In this document: positions 1 through 9,688 of the stretch, in pieces
Numbering within the stretch: the stretch's first letter is position 1
How the letters are laid out: each line of letters opens with the position of its first letter
Assembly: GCA_963580285.1 (NCBI GenBank)
Contig: OY757011.1
Location: 95,773,650 to 95,837,649 of the forward strand
Direction of reading: 5' to 3'
Length of the DNA stretch: 64,000 nt
Source of the DNA: Lucinisca nassula
Lineage: Eukaryota > Mollusca > Bivalvia > Lucinida > Lucinidae
Position numbers and translations under genes: made by a program
Notes under the pieces: generated by a model
The model's input: the letters and a program-made list of their open reading frames with translations, nothing else
Told to the model about the DNA's origin: nothing
The model's database searches: none

Positions 1-225
1 ACAATTACCCCCGTAGTTTTCGCTGTATAAGTAGGGCTTACAGTGATGTATATTACATGCTGTTTGTATCCTCCACTCGAACTGGCAGTATTAGTCATCA
101 TTACAACATTATGAATCACCGCAAGCGATAATGTATCTTGGCAATAGGTTTTGAAAAACAAGACAAACTTATTCAGGAAAAAGCTCGACCAATTAACACA
201 TCCATCCCAAAGAAAGGGCGATGAG

Positions 226-245
226 CCCCCCCCCCCCCCCCCCCC
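226..245. repeat. poly-C tract
   Basis: A run of 20 C abuts the left end of a MITE-A copy and has probably replaced or expanded from the C-rich part of that MITE's end. Confidence 0.9.
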
Positions 246-455
246 AACCTTTGAACCACACAGTTTTATATAGTAAAATTGGGGTTTACAGGGGTAAAAC
301 ATTATTTTTCTTATTTCTGCAATAAGAAATAGATTGTGGGCAATCGTTAGAACCGCCTTGTTGAGACGATTCTAACGGGTACCAACAATCTATATTTTGA
401 GCAGAAATGGGAAAACTATCACAATTTTTCATCTTAAAAAATTGTTCTTAATGGC
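246..455. mobile_element. MITE-A copy (partial)
   Basis: The copy contains the family block TTTTATATAGTAAAATTGGG, followed by the central hairpin (arms near 333-395) and the trailing GCAGAAAT...AATTTTTCATCTTAA block. The hairpin arms are diverged (GTGGGCAATCGTTAGAACC against GGTTCTAACGGGTACC-like). Both outer termini are missing, so it is an old, non-coding copy. Confidence 0.75.
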
Positions 456-1044
456 AGATTCTATCTGTTATTCTTAGCCATCACACGAGATTGCTAACTA
501 ACTTCCGGCTTTAACTCAGTACTGCTGAAACTAAGTCCGCGCAAAAACGTAGTTCGGCTTGTTTTCAGTTTATAGCGCAGTTTTGCTCGAATCATTTTAT
601 ATATTAGATAAATTTGAACATTTTCTCGCGAATATGTATACATGTATTAAATTGAGTTTGCAATCGCCTTGAATAATTATTATCTATATAACCTACATTC
701 GAGATTTTACCCTTTCACCCCTGAGTTTCAGAACAGGACTCTTGGGTGTATTCATTCTTATAGAAATGTTGTTTTTTTTTTTCAGGTCACTGACATGATG
801 GCAAACAGTGTACATCTAGATTCTGGCAAGACTGCTCGTTGCGTGCCGTCTCATCTGGATCTACAAGGTTTGCACCGATGGACAGGGTTGAAAGGGTTAA
901 ATAGCGTTTGTTAGTACGAATTCCAAGTAGTCAGAAACAACCCTTTACTTTATTGACTGACATCGAACATGGTATTCCACCCTTTTATGAGAGGTCTAGT
1001 TACAAACTATGTTTTGTCACGTTTACTATGTAAGTTGTGAGTTT
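456..1044. other. Unassigned AT-rich sequence
   Basis: I recognise no repeat, RNA or protein signature here. The 81-codon ORF near 669-914 has low-complexity composition (a run of F from poly-T) and no family resemblance. Confidence 0.5.
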
Positions 1045-1135
1045 TAAATCAGGTTCTGCAAACAGTGAAGACACCGATCAGACACCACACTCTGTCGCCT
1101 TTGATCAGGGTCTTGTTTCCGAATGTCCAAGTAAT
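1045..1135. mobile_element. MITE-H remnant
   Basis: GCAAACAGTGAAGACACCGA then TCAGACACC and TGATCAGGGTCTTG are decayed versions of the MITE-H hairpin (GATCAGACGCC...GGCGTCTGATC). Flanking MITE-H termini are not recognisable. The sequence to 1430 is otherwise unassigned. Confidence 0.45.
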
Positions 1136-1471
1136 GGGACTGACACTGATCGGTACATATGTTCGATAGTTTCCGGGGAGGTCCTTCAAAGGGCTTCGGT
1201 TGATTTCTTCTGCATCCAATAAACGCATAAGATGCAAACCACAACAATTGTCGTCTGCTTTGTTGTCTGCTGGTAACGTTAAAAGTAGTTGTTGCAAACA
1301 AGATTGGCCCAGATCATGATTCATGTCCTTATTCTATTGATAAACACACTTACCTAACTATTTTCTATTAATAACCGTAACCTTGTTTTCTCCAGATCGA
1401 ACTTCAGCACTAATAGAGGTTTTGTCAGGCGACAGGTAGGTAGATCTGAGGTATGCATGTAGGTAGATATA

Positions 1472-1706
1472 TTACGAAACCACGCATATTCAAATACAAT
1501 GCATAGTGGCAATATGTTATTTTTGCTCAGAACATAGATTGTGGGTACTCGTTAGAACAGCCTCGGCGAGTCGGTTCTAACGAGTACTCACAATCTATAT
1601 TTTCGCAGAAATAAGACAAATAATAAATATTCCTGTAAACCTGTGTTTTCCTATCTAAAAGTGGGGTTTAAGGGGATTATAATTATAAAGGCGTGTTTGC
1701 GTGATG
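1472..1706. mobile_element. MITE-A, near full length
   Basis: The copy begins ATTACGAAACCACGC and ends GGCGTGTTTGCGTGATG, the family inverted termini. The central hairpin spans about 1538-1602 with complementary arms TAGATTGTGGGTACTCGTTA and its reverse complement, and a CGGCGAG-like loop. It has no coding capacity; mobilisation by another element's transposase is assumed. Confidence 0.85.
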
Positions 1707-2120
1707 AGGTAGGATGGTAGGTTTGGATTGGTGGCGATAGGTAGGTAGATCTATAGGACGGTCGTAGGTAGAATCGTAGGTATGTGTGTTTTGGTAGATA
1801 GGTAGGTAGGTAGGCAGGCATGAATGTAGGTAAGTAGGTATCAAGTTCGTATATCGATAGGAAGGTACGTATACGTATAGAGAATGTAGGAAAGAAAGAA
1901 CAGGTCTGTTTTGGTAAGTATGTAGGTAGGTAGGTAGGCAGGAATGTAGGTTAAGTAGGTATGTACGTGCGTATATCGATAGGACATAGCTGTCTAGGTA
2001 GTAGGCAGTAATGTAGCTAAGTAGGTAGGTAGGTAGGTAGGTAGGTAGGCATGCAGTTAGGTAGGTAGAAGGGTGGTAGGTAGGTAGGATGGTAGAGTGG
2101 CTAGGCAGGTATGTTGGTAG
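1707..2120. repeat. (TAGG)n array with ~120 bp higher-order repeat
   Basis: The array is built on GTAGGTAGGTAGG with interspersed variants. A longer unit (TTTTGGTA...TATATCGATAGG) starts at about 1789 and again at 1909, a period of 120 bp. It is not the TTAGGG telomere repeat. Confidence 0.85.
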
Positions 2121-2271
2121 CTACATAGGTAGGGGGTAGGTCCTGACTGACGGCCGGACGGACAGACAGACAGACATTAATTTTTTAATGTCGCACTTCT
2201 TTTTTCTAACTTCTATTTTTTTTCTTCTAACTTCAAACCTCTTACTTCTGTCTTCTAACTTCGACGTTGTA

Positions 2272-2374
2272 GATAGGTAGGTAGGTAGGTACGTACGTAC
2301 GTACGTGCGTACGTACATGCGTAGGAAGGAAGGTGGGTATGGTGGGTGTGTGGCTGGGTTGGTAGGGAGAAAGG
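2272..2374. repeat. (TAGG/TACG)n array segment
   Basis: TAGGTAGG passes into GTACGTACGTACG and then degenerate GGTGGG repeats. It is the continuation of the array upstream of an inserted SINE-1. Confidence 0.8.
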
Positions 2375-2387
2375 TTTGCATGTATGT

Positions 2388-2500
2388 GAGTGAGTGTTTG
2401 AGATTTACGTCTCACCAACAACTAAGGAGAAGCCCGGGATCGATCCTGCGACCCCTGGTTTACAAGGCGAGTAGCATAACCACTACACAACGGAGTCTTC
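2388..2500 (-). mobile_element. SINE-1, internally deleted, with target-site duplication
   Basis: In reverse complement the right part is a tRNA-like head with a B-box-like GGATCGATCCCGGGC. The left end is the GAGTGAGTG tail. The central block (GACGGGACCTC...CCGAAAGTC) present in other copies is missing. A 13 bp direct repeat TTTGCATGTATGT flanks it at 2375-2387 and 2501-2513, showing retroposition into the TAGG array. Confidence 0.85.
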
Positions 2501-2513
2501 TTTGCATGTATGT

Positions 2514-2715
2514 AGGTAGGTGTGGGTTGTTGGTGAGGTAGGTAGGAATGTAGGTAGGTTCGTAAGTAGGTGGTAGGTAGGTAGGTAGGTAGGTAGGTAG
2601 GTAGGTAGGTAGGAAAGTTGGAATATATGTTTCGATAGGTAGGTGTGGGATGGTGGTGCGGTAGATGAGAATGTAGGTAGGTCGGCAGATAGGTAGGTAG
2701 GATCGTACGTAGGTT
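2514..2715. repeat. (TAGG)n array
   Basis: This is the continuation of the TAGG array after the SINE-1 insertion, with long perfect runs at about 2574-2612. Confidence 0.85.
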
Positions 2716-2725
2716 TGTTATTCAT

Positions 2726-2856
2726 TTTTACGCCCCATCTACGGAGACGGGACCTCTGTTAAAAGACTCATCCGAAAGTCTATGAAAACCCGGGATCGAA
2801 CATGTGAACCCATGTCAATGTGGCCAGTAACAAATCCACTACACCACGGAGGCTTC
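2726..2856 (-). mobile_element. SINE-1 copy
   Basis: It shares GGAGACGGGACCTC, AGACTCATCCGAAAGTCT, CCCGGGATCGA and CCACTACACCACGGAGGCTT with the other SINE-1 copies. The GAGTG tail has been lost and the tRNA-like head is diverged. Confidence 0.75.
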
Positions 2857-2894
2857 TTTCCGTATCGGAACGGACGATCAGACATACAATTACT

Positions 2895-2942
2895 TATGTC
2901 TACCTACTTACCTATCTACGTTCATACCTACCTACCTAAGTA
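2895..2942. repeat. (CCTA)n tract
   Basis: CCTACCTACC-type repeat, opposite in orientation to the upstream TAGG arrays; it sits between a SINE-1 and a SINE-3. Confidence 0.75.
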
Positions 2943-3098
2943 CCCTATTTGTTTCATTAGGCGATAGGACTTGAGATGTCATTTCATCTCAATGTTGGGT
3001 AAAAGTCGTACAAAAGTGGTCGCTATTGGTCGCAATGTCTCCAAAATGACTTTCACCGTGCTGACGGGGACTTTAAATCTCAAGTCAAACAAACAAAG
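2943..3098 (+). mobile_element. SINE-3, 5'-truncated
   Basis: It begins in the CCCTATTTGTTTCATTAGG block and runs through GAGATGTCATTTCATCTCAA to the 3' tail CTTTAAATCTCAAGTCAAAC followed by AAACAAA. The first half of the consensus is missing. Confidence 0.8.
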
Positions 3099-3104
3099 AA
3101 ACAT

Positions 3105-3160
3105 CTATCTACCTACCTTCCCACTAAGACACCCCACTTACCTACCCACTTAAATCTATC
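3105..3160. repeat. (CCTA)n tract
   Basis: Degenerate CCTACC repeats immediately follow the SINE-3 tail. The same association occurs after the SINE-3 ending near 7167. Confidence 0.7.
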
Positions 3161-3399
3161 CCACCCATCGGAACTTGAAGCAATAGATGGGCTGCATGAT
3201 GCCCGACGATACACGAGTTCTGGTAAACCGCTTAAGCCTGCACAGGCAAAGTGATGCGAGTCGGACCGTCTTTGCATATAAACCCTATTGGTTTAATTGG
3301 GCGACAGGTCTTGACATGTCTTTTCACCTCAAAGTCGGGTCCCACGAAATTGGAAGCATCGTCTCCAAATGACCTATATAGTATTGACGGGGACGTTGA
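3161..3399 (+). mobile_element. SINE-3 copy
   Basis: It starts at CCCATCGGAACTTGAAG, contains GGGCTGCATGATGC, CGAGTTCTGGTAAACCGCTT and GGACCGTC, and ends at GACGGGGACGTTGAC. The A-rich tail is missing because the next SINE-3 begins at once. Confidence 0.85.
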
Positions 3400-3670
3400 C
3401 TCGAAGAAATAGATTAGCTGCATGATGCCCGACCGCACATGAGTACCGGTAAAGCACTTGATTTCCAGACACTTCGGCCCCACTACCACCTCGGCCCCTT
3501 GACAGGTCGGCCCAAAACCAAGTCGGCCCTTGACATCTCGGCCCTAGTCACCTCGGCCCTAGACACCTCGGCCCCACTGTCACCTCGGCCCCTAGACATC
3601 TCGGCCCCAAAAACACCTCGGCCCCACTTTTGATATCTGTTAGGGTATGGGCATTTATATCATGTTAAAA

Positions 3671-3922
3671 TCGGCCCCGCCCATCGGGACTTCAAAAACC
3701 GACAGCTTGCGACATGAGTACTGGTAAACCGCTTACAGGTTCTAAAGCAGAGCGAGTTGGACTGTTCATATTTATAAACCCTGGTTTCATTGGGCTGCAG
3801 GGCTTGAGATTTCATTTCATCTTAATGTCGCGTAAAATTCCCACAAAATTGGAGGCAACGTCTCAAAAATGACCGATACAGTGTTGATTGGGGCGTTTAA
3901 CGTCAAATCTAACAAACAAAAC
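3671..3922 (+). mobile_element. SINE-3 copy
   Basis: It runs from CGGCCCCGCCCATCGGGAC through GAGTACTGGTAAACCGCTTA and TTTCATTGGGC to the tail CGTCAAATCTAACAAACAAA. It lies just inside the left inverted end of the 3.4 kb transposon. Confidence 0.85.
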
Positions 3923-3944
3923 ATCATGTTATCAAGCCCATGTA

Positions 3945-4262
3945 ATGGCGACCCTGCTAAACCCCAGTTTATATGATAAAACTGGGGCTCATAGGGGCAT
4001 ACATTATTTACATCACGAAGACACGCCTTTATAATTTGACCCCCCTGAACCCCACTTTTATATAGTAAAATTGGGGTTTACAGGGGTAAACCTTATTTTT
4101 CTTTTTTGAGCAGAAATAATAAAAATGTCATAATTTTTCCTCTTATAATGTTCGTTTTTTCGGCGGTAAAGTTTAAAAGTCATTTGTATAGGCGTGTTTT
4201 CGTAATTCTTATTTCTGCTCCAAGATACAGGTTGTGTGTAACTGGTTAGAACCGTCTCAATG
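3945..4262. mobile_element. MITE-A2 copy hosting a nested MITE-A
   Basis: The left flank ACCCCAGTTTATATGATAAA...GGGGCATACATTATT resumes at 4205 with TTCTTATTTCTGCTCCAAGA and the left hairpin arm (CAGGTTGTG...). The intervening 4009-4209 is a separate MITE-A. The right hairpin arm is cut at 4262 by a SINE-1. Confidence 0.75.
4009..4209. mobile_element. MITE-A lacking the central hairpin
   Basis: The termini ACATCACGAAGACACGCC and GGCGTGTTTTCGTAAT are both present. The interior has TATATAGTAAAATTGGGG and TTTTTTCGGCGGTAAAGTTT, but the central hairpin is absent (AGCAGAAATAATAAAAATG follows CTTTTTT directly). Confidence 0.8.
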
Positions 4263-4426
4263 AGTGAGTGAGTGCTTGAGTTTTACATCCCACCAACAGC
4301 TATGGTCATACGGAGACGGGACCTCGGTTTAAAGACTCATCCGAAAGTCTGGAAAAGCCCGGGATCGATCCGGCAATCCCTGGTTTACAAGGCGAGTAGC
4401 GTAACCACTGCACCACGGAGGCTTCT
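4263..4426 (-). mobile_element. SINE-1 with perfect 12 bp target-site duplication
   Basis: Full SINE-1 in reverse orientation: tail AGTGAGTGAGTGCTTGAG, central GGAGACGGGACCTC and AGACTCATCCGAAAGTCT, then the tRNA-like head (GGCGAGTAGCGTAACCACTG, CACCACGGAGGC). The direct repeat ACCGTCTCAATG flanks it at 4251-4262 and 4427-4438. The target is the hairpin arm of a MITE-A2. Confidence 0.92.
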
Positions 4427-4564
4427 ACCGTCTCAATGTGCAGGACTAATCAGAATGCGTCTGTGGCAACCTTTAATCACAACTAGTTTAATATTAATAT
4501 GTTTATGCAAACTAGTCATTTCTTAGATCCCTTTCATATAAGTTAACAGGTCTGTGCGATAAAC

Positions 4565-4645
4565 CATATCCCTGAGAACGATTGAACCAGTATCAAAGAT
4601 CTATGTTTTCGAGCAGAAGTAAGAAATATAATTTTTATCAACTTT
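4565..4645. mobile_element. MITE-A right-half fragment
   Basis: GAACGATTGAACCAGTATCA then ATCTATGTTTTCGAGCAGAA resemble the right hairpin arm and its AGCAGAAATAAGAAA flank. It may be the displaced remainder of the MITE split upstream. Confidence 0.5.
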
Positions 4646-4929
4646 TCGCTATATATTTTGGTTTTACGAAATCTTCTTTTAAGTTGTTAGGAAATAAAAT
4701 CAAGTTATTTTATTTCTATTTTTATTTCATATAAAAAATAACCAGTGAGACGTTTATAATAAATATAACAACGCATACACGACATTTTCAGGTTAACTTG
4801 GACTACACTCTAAAGGACAGATAATCCCCGCCGCCCTCAACCGTTTCGTTGATCTTGAATCAGCATCACGAAAAGTGGGGTTTAGCGGGTTGTTCTAATT
4901 GTGAATAATTGTTACTGATAGTCAATGAG

Positions 4930-6053
4930 CCTTTTCTACAAAAATATATAGGGCCATGAAGACTTTGCACTCAGTGCACATCAAGATCCATCTGATCTTG
5001 ATCTACACTGTCATTCAGTTTGCGAATTTTAAATGAATACAATATACATGTATCAAGTAATTTGAGGGTCTGAAATGTGACTAATAAATAAATAAATAAA
5101 TTACAAATAGTATTAAATCACAATACATTTTTCATAATATTCTGATTATGACTCAGATCACTAGTAAGTTGCACTGATATACTTTTGTATGGGATACAGA
5201 TTCAATAAAAGTCTAATGACTTTCTTCTGGATCCCGTTTGTATGTACTGTTTCTATATGTACTCTTATGAATTGTATTGTTTAAAGTTTACAAATGAAAT
5301 AAAAGTTTAAACTAAATAAATTATATAGTATACTTGTTACTGTCCGTCTTTAAATATGAGCTGAAATAACAATCAAATAGGAATTTCTAAATGTGTGAAC
5401 ATCGATAACAATGGACACATACTGAGCAATTCCTACAAAAATGCAAGTATTGAAGACTTTGCACACAGTACACAGCCAGATCTACACTGTTTGCCACTAA
5501 TACATAAAGTATACATGTATCAAGTAATTTGAGTGGCTGATAGTCAGAAATGTGACTAATAAATAAATAAATAAATAAATAAATAAAGTAAACAATATAC
5601 TCCTTTCTGTCCGCCTTTAATAGGAGCTAGAATGACAATCAAATGTGTGAAAATTGATAACAATGATCTGCTTATCATCAAGGATCTCTTTATTGGGGGA
5701 AAAGGGATTAGTAGTTTATTGAGCTTCACACTTTACTAACTAAAGTCAATAATTAATTGTTCTTGTATAACTTTTTGCTAAATAGTGTACTAACCTGAAA
5801 TTCGTTAATCATTACCTCGCTGAACACGCTAATCCTTATCTTTGCAAACAGTGTAGATCCTGATCAGATTGCTTCTGCCCTCTGAACCGGATCTGCATCG
5901 TTTTTCATGCAGTTTTTGAATTGCAAGCATACATGTACATTAAATTAATTGGTTTACTTACGAGGATAGTTCTAGTTCAGCGAACCTGAACACTGATAAT
6001 TACCTTATAAATAAATAAATAAATAAACAAATAAATAAATAATAAATAAATTG
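4930..6053 (+). repeat. Three related AAAT-tailed repeats
   Basis: Three diverged copies (about 4933-5101, 5428-5586, 5830-6053) share GAAGACTTTGCAC, AGATC...ACACTGT, ATACATGTATCAAGTAATTT and a terminal (AAAT)n run at 5081-5101, 5558-5586 and 6004-6053. The structure suggests retroposed or tandemly duplicated units. Intervening AT-rich sequence is unassigned. Confidence 0.6.
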
Positions 6054-6055
6054 TT

Positions 6056-6292
6056 TGTTTGTATTGGAGTTAAACGGCCCAGTCAACATTATTTTAGTTC
6101 ATTTTTGAGCCGGGCAGTTTACCTATCCACACTTATCCTGGGCAGGCTTATACGTAAGCGGTTAACCAGTACAGTGCACATGTTATTCGTCAGAAAGTGA
6201 CAGCTGCCCTTCTTGAATCAGCAGAAGGGAGAGAATGACCGTAGAAAAATCACGGCCCCATCCACCGACCCATCCAGATTTCCATCCGATTA
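6056..6292 (-). mobile_element. SINE-4 copy
   Basis: In reverse complement it ends with CCGTTTAACTCCAATACAAA. It carries CTGATTCAAGAAGGGCAGC- and TACGTAAGCGGTTAACCAGT-like blocks shared with the better preserved SINE-4 at 39147-39447. The tRNA-like head is not evident here. Confidence 0.65.
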
Positions 6293-6926
6293 GTAAGGAT
6301 AATTAGGTTTCATGTTCTTATTGAAATTAATTTAAAAAGTATTTTAGTGGTGTGGTATTATTTCGGATAATAAAAAAGCCTATAGATGATCAAAAGAATA
6401 GAAATGTAGAAAAAAGAGCCTGCTCTAAATCATGCTGCAATGCAATTAGAATTATACATTGAATTAAAAGAGGGGAATTTTCAAATGTATCTTCCATTCT
6501 TCTTAAATGGACATATAGATCTTCTATTTAGTAACGTTATAATATATAATAAATATAAATATTATAGGATCAAATATTCGTGGCAGCCTATCAAAATAAT
6601 CAAATCAGCAAATAAAAATAATAAAAAAAAAAAAAACCTCATCGGGCATCCAACCCGATCTCCGTGAAAAGCAAAGTGGGGCCGAAGTGTCTAGGTATAT
6701 GGGGCCGACGTGTCTAGGGGCCGAGGTGTCCAGGGGCCGACCCGTCTAGGGTTTCAATTTTATGTGGGGCCGAGCTGGTTTTGGGGCCGAGGTGTCTAGG
6801 GGCCGAAGTGTCTAGGGGCCGAGGTGGTTTGGGGGCCGAAGTGTCCTGTTACCAAGCACTTAAGCCTACCCAGGCAAAGTGATGCGAGTCGGACCGTATA
6901 TGCATATAAACCCTATGGGTTTCATT

Positions 6927-7047
6927 TTGCAGTGTCTTAACTGTTATTTGACTTTGTGTTTCGTCTGTTTTTGTGTGTGCCCCATAGCTGAGTTGAGACG
7001 GCTGCGTTCTTGGATTGCGTTCTTTCCTGAGTGACCTTTTTTCTAGT
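6927..7047. mobile_element. 121 bp insertion in SINE-3
   Basis: A segment with no SINE-3 similarity interrupts the consensus between GGGTTTCATT and TTTCATTGGGCGGCAG. The 7 bp TTTCATT is repeated at 6920-6926 and 7048-7054. The family is not identified. Confidence 0.6.
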
Positions 7048-7167
7048 TTTCATTGGGCGGCAGATCTTGAGATGTCTTTTTATCTCAAAGTCGGGTCCAC
7101 AAAATTGGAAGCTCCGTCTCCAAATGCCCATATATTGTTGACGGGAATGTCAAACCTCAAATCAAAC

Positions 7168-7257
7168 TTACCTACCTACCTACCCAGCCACCCACCTACC
7201 TACCTACCTATCTAGCCACACAAACACCTACCTACTTACCTACCTACCTAACTACCT
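7168..7257. repeat. (CCTA)n array
   Basis: CCTACCTACCTACCC-type repeats follow the SINE-3 tail. Confidence 0.8.
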
Positions 7258-7440
7258 GTCGGATGCACGTATAACTGGTGACCAGGTAGTCGCGGGTTCA
7301 GGGATGGGTACATTCGGTGGTGGAGGTTGATCATGAACTATTTTCTACGGTCATATTCTCCAAGTTCCGCTGATTTAAGAGGGTTGTTGTCAGTTTCTGA
7401 CGAAAGAATGTGATCTGTATTGGATAGCCGCTGGTGTACA
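7258..7440 (+). mobile_element. SINE-4 copy, truncated
   Basis: GACCAGGTAGTCGCGGGTTC is the distal tRNA-like head with a B-box. GTTGATCATGAACTATTTTC and TCCGCTGATTTAAGAGGG match the SINE-4 body. Confidence 0.65.
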
Positions 7441-8240
7441 CTGTGGTTAGATTTAGTAGTCGCAGATAAAACTGACATGGCGGGTTAGGTCAGGTGTTGT
7501 CAATGTATGTAAAATTCGCTGCGTTCACAAGAAGAATCAGTAGAGCGTCTTTTACATGCATTTCGCATGTGGTCGAGTGGCCATAAACACCGTAGCTATG
7601 TTACAGTTACAGATGAATGTGATAGAGTATTCCAAAGGCAGGGGCAAACGATAGATCCGCACTGTCAATTTTAAATTTTATCTGCGTGTCACAGAGTGAA
7701 ATTATGGAAACTGGAGGAGCGCTTGCGCTTAGGACTTTCTTGTCATTTCCAGTAATTTTCCCCCAATTGACCGTCGTTTTTCATGCATCATATACTCATG
7801 TATTTCATATTTCATTAAGCATTCCTGAGTAGCGTACATGTATATCAATTTCCGGTGTCCTTATGTAAGTCTCGTGCGCTTTTCACCTCACTGATTAACA
7901 CCGCATGCGCATATACTTACTTTAGGCTTTGTCAGTCTTTCTTTGTCCCTGGCAAGGGTAGGCCTTACGACCACCTGACGGACACATGTTATATGTTTAT
8001 TCCTAATTACTTAGGATATCTATAATATTTATTCAGATGAACGAGGTCGAGAGAAAGAGAAGGTTCTATCATAGCTCTCAAAAACATGAAATCTTCAAAG
8101 AGCGTTGTCGTCTATTGAACCCCGAACCCCCTTGAGATACGGGAGGTTATCAGCACCATCATGTGGCCACAACCACCTTAATTCATTCATCAACCCGCGA
8201 CAATCATCCCGTAACATGCGACTACTATACTGAGAAGGCC
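7441..8240. other. Unassigned sequence
   Basis: No recognisable repeat or coding signature. Base composition is more even than in neighbouring MITE-rich DNA. Confidence 0.5.
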
Positions 8241-8276
8241 TATATAGTGTTAACTTGGCTGTATGGCTAAATTAAC

Positions 8277-8292
8277 TCTCTCTCTCTCCCTT

Positions 8293-8342
<50 letters not shown>
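8277..8342. repeat. (CT)n microsatellite
   Basis: A CT dinucleotide run of about 66 bp with a few C/T interruptions; both strands appear open because of it. Confidence 0.95.
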
Positions 8343-8347
<5 letters not shown>

Positions 8348-8350
8348 CAT

Positions 8351-8660
8351 CACGTGAACAAGTCCGTGAAATAAAGACCCCCCTAAACCCCACTTTATAT
8401 AGAGAAAAACTTGGGTTTACAGGGGTAAACATTATTTTCCTTATTTATGCTCCAAGACATAGGATGTGGTTACTCATTAGAACCGCCTCAATGAGGCGGT
8501 TCTAACGAGCACCCAAAACATATATTTGGAATATAAATAAGAAAGATATGACAAATTTTCATCAGGAAAATGGCCTTTTTGAGGTTTGAAAAGTGTATTA
8601 TATCACACGGATGTGTTATCATAATGCTATCAGCATGACACGCCTTTTGGGTTTTCTAAT
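8351..8660. mobile_element. MITE-A2 copy
   Basis: It starts CACGTGAACAAGTCCGTGAA and has CCCCACTTTATATAGAGAAA, then a hairpin around 8457-8525 (GAACCGCCTCAATGAGGCGG) and CAAATTTTCATCAGGAAAAT. The right end reads ATGTGTTATCATAATG. Confidence 0.8.
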
Positions 8661-8739
8661 ACTCGCATTCATTTAAACTGATCCCCTCTGAAAAGGGCTT
8701 GACATTTTATTAGAAAAATGTGCGTCACATTAAGACAAG

Positions 8740-9040
8740 AGTCCGTGAAAGATAGACCCCCAGAACCCCACTTTATATAGAGAAAACAGGCGTTTACGGG
8801 GGTATGCATTATTTTTCTTACTTCTGTGCCAAGACATAGGTTGTGGGTACTCTTACGAACACCCTCAATCTTTGTTTGCGGGTACCCAAGACAAAGGTTG
8901 TGGGTACTCATTAGAACCACCTTATGAGGCGGTTCTAACGTACACCAACAACCTGTGTGTGCAGTATAAATAAGAAAAAAAAAAAAAAAAAAAAAAAGAC
9001 TATCTCGGATTTCCATCAGAAAAATAGCCACGGGCGTGTT
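8740..9040. mobile_element. MITE-A2 copy with partly duplicated hairpin and poly-A
   Basis: GTCCGTGAAAGATAGACCCC leads into the family block. The left hairpin arm occurs twice (near 8838 and 8896), separated by a rearranged segment, before GGCGGTTCTAACG. An A run at about 8974-8998 replaces the normal AAGAAAAAT. Confidence 0.75.
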
Positions 9041-9042
9041 AT

Positions 9043-9300
9043 CGTTCGTTTGTTTTGTTTGATTTGAGGTTTAACGTCCTCGCTATATAATGATAGATGT
9101 AAAGCCTTTCCCCAATTAAGGTGGGCGAAGAACAGTTCTGATATGTTGTCTTCACTCCCGCCACACCCACTTCACCTTAACTTAACCTCATTTTCTCTCT
9201 CCATCCCACACACACTGAAGATATATCTTTGGCTTTTAAGATCTGAAGTCAAACTGAAGTATTGAAGAATGCATTTCCAGACAATTCAGGCGCCGTGTCT
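9043..9300 (-). mobile_element. SINE-like element with shared 3' tail
   Basis: In reverse complement it ends GAGGACGTTAAACCTCAAAT then CAAACAAAACAAAC, the same tail as SINE-3. The body (a GGGTGTGGCGGGAG-type segment) does not match SINE-3. The 5' boundary is uncertain. Confidence 0.55.
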
Positions 9301-9428
9301 GAGCATCAGCTGCTAGATTGGTGGAAAATTAAAATTACATAATACCAGTAATATATAAATCTAATACATATTACAAACATGGGGAAAGTATAATATGATA
9401 AGATTACCGCAATGAAATACCGAATGAT

Positions 9429-9672
9429 TTTTTTTTTTTTTTTTTTTTATTTTTGGTTTTGGTTTTACGGCCTTTCAAGATTATTTCAATCATATCGAGC
9501 CGATCGTTAATCAGAGGTCGGCGAAATCCAGAGTAACAGTAGAAAAACCACCTGACCCTCCGTTGCAGAACTTGGCGTCTCACATGTGACCCGAGCCAGG
9601 CTCGAACCACAGCGGTGAGAGACCCAATGATTAAGAGTCAGCGCTCTTAACCACTATGCTACGGAGGCCCGT
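9429..9672 (-). mobile_element. SINE-2 with 16 bp target-site duplication
   Basis: In reverse complement the head is tRNA-like: CTCCGTAGCATAGTGGTTAA (A-box region) and GTGGTTCGAGCCTGG (B-box). It ends in TCGTAAAACC-type sequence plus oligo-A (the T run at 9429-9448). The repeat TGAAATACCGAATGAT is at 9413-9428 and 9673-9688. Confidence 0.92.
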
Positions 9673-9688
9673 TGAAATACCGAATGAT

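Larger units (their letters stand above)
3460..6853. mobile_element. 3.4 kb transposon with GGCCGA-rich inverted ends
   Basis: The left end (3460-3640) is built of repeats such as CACCTCGGCCCCTAGACA. The right end (6676-6853) is the inverted equivalent, GGGGCCGAGGTGTCTAGG. An 8 bp target-site duplication AAGCACTT lies at 3452-3459 and 6854-6861, inside a SINE-3. No transposase ORF is visible; the interior holds SINE-3, MITE, SINE-1, SINE-4 and AAAT-tailed repeats. The 8 bp duplication fits hAT- or Mutator-type mechanisms, but superfamily assignment is not possible by eye. Confidence 0.8.
3400..7167 (+). mobile_element. SINE-3 copy split by two insertions
   Basis: The 5' part (3400-3459, ending GTACCGGTAAAGCACTT) resumes at 6854 with AAGCACTTAAGCCTACCCAG, exactly as the family consensus predicts. 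It is interrupted again at 6927-7047 and ends at about 7167 with CAAACCTCAAATCAAAC. The total SINE sequence is about one full consensus, so the separated pieces are one retroposon. Confidence 0.85.

Noticed and set aside
1707..2715. TAGG array as interstitial telomere
   Set aside because: The unit is a tetranucleotide, not TTAGGG, and has internal SINE insertions and higher-order structure.
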